This document shows, one piece after another, positions 51,290 to 59,099 of a DNA stretch of 64,000 bases. A program made the translations under genes and the position numbers. Source of the stretch: Extibacter muris (lineage in GTDB: Bacteria > Bacillota > Clostridia > Lachnospirales > Lachnospiraceae); assembly GCF_004345005.1 (NCBI RefSeq), contig NZ_SMMX01000004.1:1-64000 (forward strand), given 5' to 3'. How positions within the stretch are numbered: the stretch's first letter is position 1; every line of letters begins with the position of its first letter. Below the pieces are notes generated by a model. That model saw nothing but the letters and a program-made list of their open reading frames with translations, made no database searches and had not been told where the DNA came from.

Positions 51290-52960
51290 ATGGCTGAAAA
51301 ACGCAGAAAAAAAGAGGCCAATTTCCTGATACAGGGGTCCATTCTTGCCATTGCAGGGGTGGTAACGAAGATAATTGGTGTTATATATCGTATTCCGCTG
51401 CGGAATATCGCGGGACAGGAAGGGATGGGCTACTATGGCGTGGCCTTTTCCATCTATATCGTGGCACTTACCCTGACATCCTACAGCCTCCCGCTGGCCG
51501 TGTCGAAGCTTGTATCGGCACGTATCGCGTTAGGGGAGTATAAAAATGCATATAAAGTGTTCAGAGGAGCATTGATGTTTGCCGTCATGGCAGGCGGATT
51601 CGTCTCCCTCCTCATTTTCTTCGGGGCAGGGTTCATCGCGGACAATATCATGTCCATCGATATGAGCGTATACGCGCTGCGCGTGCTGGCTCCGTGCATA
51701 CTGATCGCGGCAGTGCTCGGTGTCATGCGGGGGTTCTTCCAGGGTATCGGCTCCATGGTGCCTACGGCCATCTCGCAGATTATCGAGCAGATAGTAAACG
51801 CGGTCATCTCCGTGACAGGAGCTTACGTGCTGTTCAGCGTAGGCAAAGGGATCGCCAAGACGAGAGGCAATGCATCTTACGGTCCTGCCTACAGCGCGGC
51901 GGGAGGTACGCTCGGCACCGTGGCGGGGGCGCTGACGGCCCTGCTTTTTATCTTGTTCATCTTCATGGCCTATAAGAAGGTCTACAGACGGAAGATGCGC
52001 AGAGACCGCAGCCGCCACAAGGAGTCATATAACAGGATATATAAAGTGCTGCTGGTCACTATCGCCCCTGTCATACTGAGTGCGACCGTCTACAATATCT
52101 GCGATTTTGTAGACAGTGCCATGTTCAGCAATATCATGGCCGCCCAGGGAGAGAAGAAGGTCGTATATACGAAGCTGCTCGGCATACTTACCGGAGACTA
52201 CACGACGCTGATCAACGTGCCATTATCTATATCAAGCGCTTTTGCGTCTTCTCTGATACCGAGCCTTGTCGCTACTGCACAGACAGGCAGCCGCAAGCAG
52301 ATACATAGCAAGATCAACATGGTGACCCGGTTCAACATGATGATAGCCATCCCGTGCGCGGCCGGTTTTCTCGTTCTTGCCAAGCCGATACTGGACCTGC
52401 TGTTCTATGGTTCGGACAATACGACGTCCTCGTATATGCTGCAGCTCGGAGCTGTCTCCGTCGTGTTCTTCTGCCTGTCCACTGTGACGAATTCCGTACT
52501 TCAGGGTCTGGATGATATGATGACTCCGGTCAAGAATGCGGCGATATCGCTTGTCATCCATGTGGTCTCGCTATTCTTGTTCATGGTTATCTTCAAGTGG
52601 AACATCTACGCAGTCATTTTGAGCAAGATCGTATTTTCCGGCGCGATATGCATATTGAATTCACATGCGCTTCGCAGCCGCATCGGCTATGTGCAGGAGC
52701 AGAAGAAGACCTTTATCATTCCTGCAATATCTGCGGCCGTCATGGGCGTGGTTACCGTTGTCGTGCATCTGGTGGTGGAACTCTTCATCGGCAGCAAGGC
52801 GGCAACCATACTTGCACTTCTGGCAGCGCTTGTTACGTATGGAATTACGCTTATCCTGCTTGGAGGCCTGACACAGGAGGAGCTGCTTGGTATGCCGAAA
52901 GGGGCGACTATCGTATCTATATGCAGAAAGCTGCATCTGATCCGCGGGGAATACAGATAG
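51290..52960 (+). CDS. polysaccharide flippase, SpoVB/MurJ-like (MOP superfamily)
   Basis: A 556-residue membrane protein with about fourteen helices, opening with NFLIQGSILAIAGVVTKIIGVIYRIPL, the usual start of SpoVB/MurJ-type lipid-linked sugar exporters. It would flip lipid II or another undecaprenyl-linked precursor across the membrane; in spore formers SpoVB acts in cortex synthesis. Which role applies cannot be decided by sequence alone. The start has only a weak GGAG site, 14 bases after the ybeY stop. The gene is followed by a hairpin that contains the start region of the next gene. Confidence 0.9.
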   Translation: MAEKRRKKEANFLIQGSILAIAGVVTKIIGVIYRIPLRNIAGQEGMGYYGVAFSIYIVALTLTSYSLPLAVSKLVSARIALGEYKNAYKVFRGALMFAVMAGGFVSLLIFFGAGFIADNIMSIDMSVYALRVLAPCILIAAVLGVMRGFFQGIGSMVPTAISQIIEQIVNAVISVTGAYVLFSVGKGIAKTRGNASYGPAYSAAGGTLGTVAGALTALLFILFIFMAYKKVYRRKMRRDRSRHKESYNRIYKVLLVTIAPVILSATVYNICDFVDSAMFSNIMAAQGEKKVVYTKLLGILTGDYTTLINVPLSISSAFASSLIPSLVATAQTGSRKQIHSKINMVTRFNMMIAIPCAAGFLVLAKPILDLLFYGSDNTTSSYMLQLGAVSVVFFCLSTVTNSVLQGLDDMMTPVKNAAISLVIHVVSLFLFMVIFKWNIYAVILSKIVFSGAICILNSHALRSRIGYVQEQKKTFIIPAISAAVMGVVTVVVHLVVELFIGSKAATILALLAALVTYGITLILLGGLTQEELLGMPKGATIVSICRKLHLIRGEYR

Positions 52961-52991
52961 CAGAAAATCAGCAGGTTTGTATAAATAAATG

Positions 52992-53060
52992 AAAAACAGC
53001 CAATACTGTACTAAAAAAGGAGTTGTCCTTATGAAAAATAAGTATGGTATTGGCTTTTTT
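52992..53060 (+). terminator. large hairpin whose loop contains the next gene's start codon
   Basis: GCCAATAC (52999-53006) pairs with GTATTGGC (53047-53054), extended inward by TGTACT/AGTATG with two G-T pairs and outward by A and T runs. The loop 53013-53040 carries AAAAGGAG and ATG 53031. It may terminate the flippase transcript, while longer RNAs present the start site in a loop. Confidence 0.5.
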
Positions 53061-53414
53061 GCGGCTGCTATAATAACGGTACTTGCGGTATCCAGCGCAT
53101 ACCAGTTGAGTTACCAGAAAGCAAAAGAACGGGCGGAGGCCGAGACGAAGATAGAGAAAGAGCAGGAGACTGCCAAGGCCAAGACCGAACCGTCGGTGAG
53201 AACGGAAGGTTCAGCTTTGAAAGAGGACTGCTATTACCTTATGGAGGTCAATGGCTATATCGTCGTCTACCTGAGTGACAAGAAGACGCCTTATGAGTAC
53301 ACGGATATTCGTTATGATGAACTCCCGGCAGCCGTGCGCGAGGAGATACGTAACGGCAAATATATAGAAGACACAGGTACGCTGTACGGCTTCTTGGAAA
53401 ATTATTCGAGTTAA
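53031..53414 (+). CDS. small membrane-anchored protein with BofC-like C-terminal domain
   Basis: A 127-residue protein with an N-terminal membrane helix (about 6-24), a charged coiled segment rich in Lys and Glu, and a compact C-terminal domain (about 70-127, YYLMEVNGYIVVYL, then EEIRNGKYIEDTGTLYGFLE). The domain resembles the C-terminal part of BofC, an inhibitor of forespore-to-mother-cell signalling, so a sporulation role is possible but not shown. AAAAGGAG precedes ATG 53031; an earlier ATG at 52989 lies in the hairpin stem and would add foreign residues. Confidence 0.65.
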   Translation: MKNKYGIGFFAAAIITVLAVSSAYQLSYQKAKERAEAETKIEKEQETAKAKTEPSVRTEGSALKEDCYYLMEVNGYIVVYLSDKKTPYEYTDIRYDELPAAVREEIRNGKYIEDTGTLYGFLENYSS

Positions 53415-53504
53415 GAAAGTTAAGAATAAGAAGTAGACTTTCATCCTTTTATGGTGTATTATGGATACCGTAATTTCTATGATTTCAGGAAGGACAAAAG
53501 ACAA

Positions 53505-53741
53505 ATGGACGATAAAAAGATAGCCAGGATAAATGAACTGTATCACAAGTCCAAAGCAGAAGGGCTTACAGCGGCTGAGCGGAAGGAACAGCAGGTTCTC
53601 AGAAGAGAGTATGTGGATGCTTTCAAGCGGAACCTGCGCAGCCAGCTGAATCAGATATCGATAGAAGAGGCAGACGGGACGATAACGGATTTGGGTGAGA
53701 AATTTGGCGGAAAAAGAGGAAATCAGACAGGCAATTCTTAA
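53505..53741 (+). CDS. DUF896 family protein
   Basis: A 78-residue helical protein of the DUF896 (YnzC/YozC-like) family: KKIARINELYHKSKAEGLTAAERKEQ, then LRREYVDAFKRNLRSQL. In Bacillus, members are small SOS- or stress-linked proteins with no known reaction. AGGAAGGA lies before ATG 53505. Its coding end overlaps the next gene by 47 bases, which suggests coupled translation. Confidence 0.9.
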   Translation: MDDKKIARINELYHKSKAEGLTAAERKEQQVLRREYVDAFKRNLRSQLNQISIEEADGTITDLGEKFGGKRGNQTGNS

Positions 53742-54249
53742 AAAAAGGCTGGATATCAGCTCGGTAGAATGGCAGAACAGTACAGAAGCCATCACAAGGG
53801 AGATCATCTCCCATGTGTGGTTCAGGGAGGCCACGGATATCTACTGCTATGTAGACTGCCGGAAAGAGGCCGGGACAAGGCAGCTGATAGAAGAGGCATG
53901 GCTGCTCGGCAAGGCCGTATGGGTGCCGAAGGTGGGCGGTGCAGAGATGAACTTCTTTGCAATCCATTCTTTTGAAGAATTAACCAGAGGATGCTTTGGC
54001 GTCCTGGAACCAGACGAGGGGAAAGCGGCGGACGGGAAGGACGGGCTGGTAATCATGCCGGGCGTGGCGTTCGATGTCAGACGCGGCCGGATTGGATATG
54101 GCAAGGGATACTATGACCGGTATCTGAGGGACCATCCGGGGCTCCATACAATCGCGGCGGCATTTGACTTCCAGATCGTAGAGGAAGTGCCGCAGGAAGA
54201 AGAGGATATCAGGCCGCAGCTTATCATAACAGAGACAAGGACCCTATAG
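53695..54249 (+). CDS. 5-formyltetrahydrofolate cyclo-ligase
   Basis: A 184-residue enzyme turning 5-formyl-THF into 5,10-methenyl-THF with ATP, recycling a dead-end folate into the pool used by FolD. The signature near the C terminus, VRRGRIGYGKGYYDRYL, and the strand PGVAFD are characteristic. The start is probably GTG 53695, overlapping the DUF896 gene; TTG 53704 is an alternative. It complements fhs and folD encoded 20 kb away. Confidence 0.9.
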   Translation: MRNLAEKEEIRQAILKKRLDISSVEWQNSTEAITREIISHVWFREATDIYCYVDCRKEAGTRQLIEEAWLLGKAVWVPKVGGAEMNFFAIHSFEELTRGCFGVLEPDEGKAADGKDGLVIMPGVAFDVRRGRIGYGKGYYDRYLRDHPGLHTIAAAFDFQIVEEVPQEEEDIRPQLIITETRTL

Positions 54250-54270
54250 CGGCAGAAAGGATGGATACGG

Positions 54271-54453
54271 ATGCAGTTTGGACTGCCGAAAGACCCCATG
54301 CTGCTTTTGAGCGTGGTGAACACGAAGATAAGAGACTATTACCACACGCTTGACGCGCTGTGTGAGGATATGCAGGTAGATAAAAATACGATTGTAGATA
54401 CATTGAAAGGAATCGATTATGAGTATGATGAATCCAGACATCAGTTTGTCTAG
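54271..54453 (+). CDS. DUF4250 family small protein
   Basis: A 60-residue protein of the DUF4250 type (LPKDPMLLLSVVNTKIRDYYHTLDALCEDM, ending YEYDESRHQF), common in clostridia, role unknown. The helical middle looks like a short helix-turn-helix, but DNA binding is only a possibility. AAAGGATGG lies upstream, and the coding end overlaps the miaB start by 35 bases, so the two are translationally linked. Confidence 0.8.
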   Translation: MQFGLPKDPMLLLSVVNTKIRDYYHTLDALCEDMQVDKNTIVDTLKGIDYEYDESRHQFV

Positions 54454-55867
54454 CGGGATACCGGACACGGAACCTGAGCGGCAGTATTATTACATAGAGA
54501 TGGCCAGACGGCATGTAGCGTCTAGATCGAAGGAGATGGGAAGGCCCCTTACTTTTTGCGTGACGACCTTCGGCTGCCAGATGAATGCCCGGGATTCTGA
54601 GAAGCTGAGAGGGATACTGGAACGTATCGGTTATGAAGAGGCGGCGGAGGACAAGGCGGATTTTGTCATCTATAACACATGTACGGTCCGTGAAAATGCG
54701 AATACGAGAGTGTACGGAAGGCTTGGACAGCTGAAGCCGCTGAAGCAGAAGAGCCCCTATATGATGATAGGGCTGTGTGGCTGCATGATGCAGGAGCCGG
54801 AAGTGGTAGAGAGGCTGAAAAAGAGCTACCGTTTCGTAGACCTCATATTCGGTACGCACAATATATATAAGCTTGCAGAGCTGATCGTCTCACGCTTTGA
54901 GTCGGGCAGCATGGTGATAGATATATGGGAAGACACGGATAAGATTGTAGAAGACCTGCCGAACGAAAGGAAATACGCCTTTAAATCGGGTGTCAATATC
55001 ATGTTCGGCTGCAATAATTTCTGCAGCTACTGTATCGTGCCATATGTGCGCGGGAGAGAGAGAAGCCGTGCGCCGGAAGCCATTATACGGGAAATCAGGC
55101 AGCTTGTGGCAGATGGAGTGACTGAGGTCATGCTTCTTGGACAGAATGTCAATTCATACGGGAAGACGCTCGATACGCCGATCACCTTTGCAGCGCTTCT
55201 TGAGGAGATTGAAAAGATAGAAGGGCTGGAGCGCATAAGGTTCATGACGTCACATCCAAAGGATCTGTCTGACGAGCTGATCGAAGTGATGGGCAGGTCA
55301 CGTAAGATATGCAGGCATCTGCATCTCCCCGTACAGTCCGGAAGCACAGACATCCTTAAAAAGATGAACCGGCATTATACGAAGGAACAGTATCTGGAAC
55401 TGGTGAGAAAGATAAGGCTGGCCGTTCCGGACATCTCTCTTACGACAGATATCATCGTCGGTTTTCCCGGCGAGACCGAGGAGGATTTCCAGGAGACGCT
55501 GGATGTCGTGCACAAGGTACGTTATGACAGCGCGTTTACCTTCCTCTATTCAAAACGTTCGGGCACGCCCGCAGCGGCCATGGAGGACCAGGTGCCGGAG
55601 GATGTCGTCAAAGACCGGTTTGACCGGCTGCTCGGCGAGGTCCAGAAGATTGCCCGCGAAGTATGCGCGGTGCATGAAGGGAGCATACAGCGGGCGCTGG
55701 TAGAATCTGTCAGCGAGCACGACAGCACCCTCGTAACGGGAAGGCTGAGCAACAATCTGCTCGTGCATTTTCCGGGAACGGAAGAGATGATAGGTACATA
55801 CGCAGACGTAAGGCTTGAGGAATGCCGGGGATTCTACTATATAGGAAGTCTGGAGGCCGGCCGGTAA
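54419..55867 (+). CDS. miaB: tRNA-2-methylthio-N6-dimethylallyladenosine synthase MiaB
   Basis: A radical-SAM methylthiotransferase that adds the 2-methylthio group to i6A37 of tRNAs, after MiaA. The 482-residue product has the N-terminal UPF0004 domain with three cluster cysteines (FGCQMNARDSE, YNTCTVRENA, LCGCMMQ), the radical-SAM motif CNNFCSYC (near 198-205) and a C-terminal TRAM domain. It heads a group containing mutS, mutL and miaA, the customary arrangement. Confidence 0.96.
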   Translation: MSMMNPDISLSSGIPDTEPERQYYYIEMARRHVASRSKEMGRPLTFCVTTFGCQMNARDSEKLRGILERIGYEEAAEDKADFVIYNTCTVRENANTRVYGRLGQLKPLKQKSPYMMIGLCGCMMQEPEVVERLKKSYRFVDLIFGTHNIYKLAELIVSRFESGSMVIDIWEDTDKIVEDLPNERKYAFKSGVNIMFGCNNFCSYCIVPYVRGRERSRAPEAIIREIRQLVADGVTEVMLLGQNVNSYGKTLDTPITFAALLEEIEKIEGLERIRFMTSHPKDLSDELIEVMGRSRKICRHLHLPVQSGSTDILKKMNRHYTKEQYLELVRKIRLAVPDISLTTDIIVGFPGETEEDFQETLDVVHKVRYDSAFTFLYSKRSGTPAAAMEDQVPEDVVKDRFDRLLGEVQKIAREVCAVHEGSIQRALVESVSEHDSTLVTGRLSNNLLVHFPGTEEMIGTYADVRLEECRGFYYIGSLEAGR

Positions 55868-55909
55868 TTCATGCCTATTAAGAAATATATACCACCCATA
55901 TTATAAGCC

Positions 55910-55955
55910 AAAACGCTCAAACTATAAGTAAGAACATATAGTGAGGGCGTTTTTA
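55910..55955 (+). terminator. imperfect terminator hairpin containing the next ribosome binding site
   Basis: AAAACGCTC...ACTATA (55910-55926) pairs with TATAGT...GGGCGTTTT (55937-55953), with a two-base internal mismatch. It lies after miaB. The GAGGG of the next gene (55943-55947) is in the right arm, with the ATG at 55957. Confidence 0.65.
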
Positions 55956-55956
55956 C

Positions 55957-56373
55957 ATGAAGAAATTAAGCGAGTATCTGTTTTTTATCAGCTTGGGAGG
56001 CTGTATCTATTATACATTAGAAGTAGTATTCCGCGGCTTTTCCCACTGGAGCATGTTCCTGCTCGGCGGCATCTGCCTTCTCTTTTTTGAGATACAGGGC
56101 AGGGCGGTCAACTGGGAGGATGCGCTTTGGAAGCAGCTCATGAGATGCATTGTATTTGTGACATCGATGGAGTTCATAACCGGTATCATCGTCAACAAGT
56201 GGCTGGGCCTTGGCGTGTGGGACTATACGAACCAGCCGTTCCATCTGTTTGGGCAGATCTGCCTGCCCTTTGTGGTCTTGTTTTCAGGTCTGTGCGTCAT
56301 AGGCATCCTATTGAGCGGGTACTTGTCATACTGGCTGTACGATGAGCCGAAACCACATTTCCATGTGTTGTAA
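55957..56373 (+). CDS. putative ABC-transporter type IV membrane protein (PF06541-like)
   Basis: A 138-residue protein with four predicted membrane helices, resembling the CmpB / putative ABC-transporter type IV family: GGCIYYTLEVVFRGFSHWSMFLLGG, then EFITGIIVNKWLGLGVWDYT. Despite the name no transport has been shown, and no ATPase is encoded next to it. Its ribosome binding site is partly buried in the hairpin before it, so expression may depend on RNA folding. Confidence 0.75.
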   Translation: MKKLSEYLFFISLGGCIYYTLEVVFRGFSHWSMFLLGGICLLFFEIQGRAVNWEDALWKQLMRCIVFVTSMEFITGIIVNKWLGLGVWDYTNQPFHLFGQICLPFVVLFSGLCVIGILLSGYLSYWLYDEPKPHFHVL

Positions 56374-56452
56374 TGAGAATTTTAAGTCTTTAATATTTTT
56401 GAGATTAATGATATAATAAAATGTAAAATTTTAGACAAAAGAGGAGAAGACT

Positions 56453-59098
56453 GTGGCTGAACTAACCCCGATGATGCAGCAGTATGTAGATACGAAAAAA
56501 GAGTATCCTGACTGTATCTTATTTTATAGATTAGGCGATTTTTATGAGATGTTTTTTGAAGATGCGCTTACCGCATCGAAAGAACTGGAAATTACCCTGA
56601 CAGGAAAGAACTGCGGGCTTAAAGAGCGGGCGCCAATGTGCGGCATCCCTTACCATGCCGTGGATGGCTATCTCAATCGGCTCGTATCCAAGGGCTACAA
56701 GGTAGCTATCTGCGAACAGATGGAAGACCCGGCGACGGCAAAAGGTCTCGTAAAGCGGGAAGTGGTCCGTATCGTTACTCCTGGTACGAACCTGGATACG
56801 CAGGCGCTCGATGAGACGAAGAATAATTACATCATGTGCGTCGTATATATCGCGGACCGATATGGTCTGTCGGTGGCGGATGTCACGACAGGCGATTATT
56901 TTGTGACAGAACTTGAAACGAGCGGGAAACTGTTTGACGAGATATATAAATTCATGCCCTCAGAGCTTATATGCAATGAGGCTTTTTATATGAGCGGCAT
57001 GGATATGGACCTGCTGAAAGAACGGCTTGGCATCACGATATACGCGCTGGATACCTGGTATTTTGACGACGCTCTCTGCCAGCGGACGCTGAAGGAGCAC
57101 TTCAAGGTGAATGCTCTGGAGGGCCTCGGCCTGGGAGACTATGACTGTGGCGTCATCGGGGCAGGAGCCCTGCTTACATACCTGAAAGAGACGCAGAAGA
57201 CGGACCTGGCCCATCTGACGAAGCTCACCGGATATGCAGCCGGCAAGTATATGATGCTGGACAGTTCCACGAGAAGGAACCTGGAGCTTTGCGAGACGCT
57301 GCGTGAAAAGCAGAAGAGGGGGTCGCTTCTCTGGGTGCTCGACAAGACGAAGACGGCCATGGGCGCGAGGACGCTTCGGAAATATATCGAACAGCCCCTC
57401 ATAGATAAAGAAGCGGTAGAACGGCGTCTTGACGCGGTAGAAGAATTCAAGGCAGGTGCGATAGCGAGAGAAGAGATCAGGGAATACCTAAGCCCTGTCT
57501 ACGATCTGGAACGCCTCGTCTGCAAGATTACATACAAGTCCGCCAACCCGAGGGATCTGACGGCGTTCAGATGCTCTCTGTCCATGCTGCCCCACATCCG
57601 GTGCATAATGGGTGATATGGACAGTCCTCTTCTGAGGGAGCTCTTCGACAGCCTGGATACGCTCGAAGATCTATGCCGGCTTATCACGGATGCCATCCAG
57701 GACGAGCCCCCTCTTGCCATGAAAGAGGGCAATATCATACGGGAAGGCTATGACGAGGAGGTGGACCGGCTAAGGGCTGCAAAGTCGGATGGAAAAGAAT
57801 GGCTTGCCAAGCTGGAAGAACAGGAGCGTCAGAAGACGGGAATCAAGAATCTGCGTATCCGTTTCAATAAAGTGTTCGGCTATTATCTGGAAGTGACGAA
57901 TTCGTTCAAGAACCTCGTCCCCGATTATTATACGAGGAAACAGACGTTAGCCAATGCAGAGCGTTATATCATCCCTGAGCTGAAAGAGCTGGAAGATACG
58001 ATACTGGGCGCGGAAGACAAGCTCTACGCGCTGGAGTATGAGCTGTACTGCGAGGTGCGTGACACGATTGCCGGAGAGATCGAACGTATCCAGACGACAG
58101 CCAAGGCAGTGGCACAGATTGACGTCTTTACCTCCCTTGCACTTGTGGCGGAACGTAATAATTACGTGCGCCCCAGGATAAACGAAAAGGGGGTCATCGA
58201 CATCAAGGATGGACGGCATCCTGTCGTAGAGAAGATGATTCCGAATGACATGTTTATTGCCAATGACACGTTCCTGAACGACAGGAAGAACCGCATATCT
58301 GTCATCACCGGGCCGAATATGGCCGGTAAATCTACATATATGAGGCAGACGGCACTCATCGTGCTAATGTCGCAGATTGGTTCCTTCGTACCGGCGTCTT
58401 CTGCGGATGTGGGGCTTGTAGACAGAATATTTACAAGAGTGGGAGCCTCAGATGACCTGGCGTCCGGGCAGAGCACGTTTATGGTCGAGATGACAGAGGT
58501 TGCCAATATACTCAGGAACGCCACGGGCAGAAGCCTTCTTATATTGGACGAAATCGGACGGGGTACGAGCACCTTTGACGGGCTCAGCATCGCCTGGGCT
58601 GTGATTGAACATATCAGCAACAGCAGGCTGCTCGGAGCCAAGACGTTGTTTGCAACCCACTATCACGAGCTGACCGAACTGGAAGGCAAGATTGACAATG
58701 TGAATAATTACTGCATCGCAGTCAAGGAAAAAGGCGACGATATCGTATTTCTGCGCAAGATCGTAAAAGGCGGCGCAGACAAGAGCTACGGCATCCAGGT
58801 AGCCAAGCTGGCGGGCGTACCGGACACGGTCATCGAGCGGGCGAAAGAGATAGTGGAAGAACTCAGCCATGCAGATATCACCGCCCGGGTGAAGGATATC
58901 GCGGTTAACGGCCATGAAGCAAAGATCAAGACAAAGAAGTTTGACGAGGTCGACCTGGCTCAGATGTCCCTGTTTGATACGGTAAAAGACGATGATGTGA
59001 TTGATGAGATCAAGAATCTGGATGTGAGCAACCTGACCCCGATCGATGCGCTGAACACGCTGTATCAGCTGCAGAACAAACTGAAAAACAGGTGGTAA
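56453..59098 (+). CDS. mutS: DNA mismatch repair protein MutS
   Basis: An 881-residue mismatch recognition ATPase. Domain I carries the mismatch-wedge motif FYEMFFEDA (near 28-36). The clamp and lever helices occupy the middle. The C-terminal ATPase has Walker A GPNMAGKSTYMRQ near 620 and the Walker B LLILDEIGRGTSTFDG. It starts at GTG 56453 behind AGAGGAG, fitting the common MutS start at TPMMQQY. mutL follows two bases after the stop, so the pair is one operon. Confidence 0.97.
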   Translation: MAELTPMMQQYVDTKKEYPDCILFYRLGDFYEMFFEDALTASKELEITLTGKNCGLKERAPMCGIPYHAVDGYLNRLVSKGYKVAICEQMEDPATAKGLVKREVVRIVTPGTNLDTQALDETKNNYIMCVVYIADRYGLSVADVTTGDYFVTELETSGKLFDEIYKFMPSELICNEAFYMSGMDMDLLKERLGITIYALDTWYFDDALCQRTLKEHFKVNALEGLGLGDYDCGVIGAGALLTYLKETQKTDLAHLTKLTGYAAGKYMMLDSSTRRNLELCETLREKQKRGSLLWVLDKTKTAMGARTLRKYIEQPLIDKEAVERRLDAVEEFKAGAIAREEIREYLSPVYDLERLVCKITYKSANPRDLTAFRCSLSMLPHIRCIMGDMDSPLLRELFDSLDTLEDLCRLITDAIQDEPPLAMKEGNIIREGYDEEVDRLRAAKSDGKEWLAKLEEQERQKTGIKNLRIRFNKVFGYYLEVTNSFKNLVPDYYTRKQTLANAERYIIPELKELEDTILGAEDKLYALEYELYCEVRDTIAGEIERIQTTAKAVAQIDVFTSLALVAERNNYVRPRINEKGVIDIKDGRHPVVEKMIPNDMFIANDTFLNDRKNRISVITGPNMAGKSTYMRQTALIVLMSQIGSFVPASSADVGLVDRIFTRVGASDDLASGQSTFMVEMTEVANILRNATGRSLLILDEIGRGTSTFDGLSIAWAVIEHISNSRLLGAKTLFATHYHELTELEGKIDNVNNYCIAVKEKGDDIVFLRKIVKGGADKSYGIQVAKLAGVPDTVIERAKEIVEELSHADITARVKDIAVNGHEAKIKTKKFDEVDLAQMSLFDTVKDDDVIDEIKNLDVSNLTPIDALNTLYQLQNKLKNRW

Positions 59099-59099
59099 T

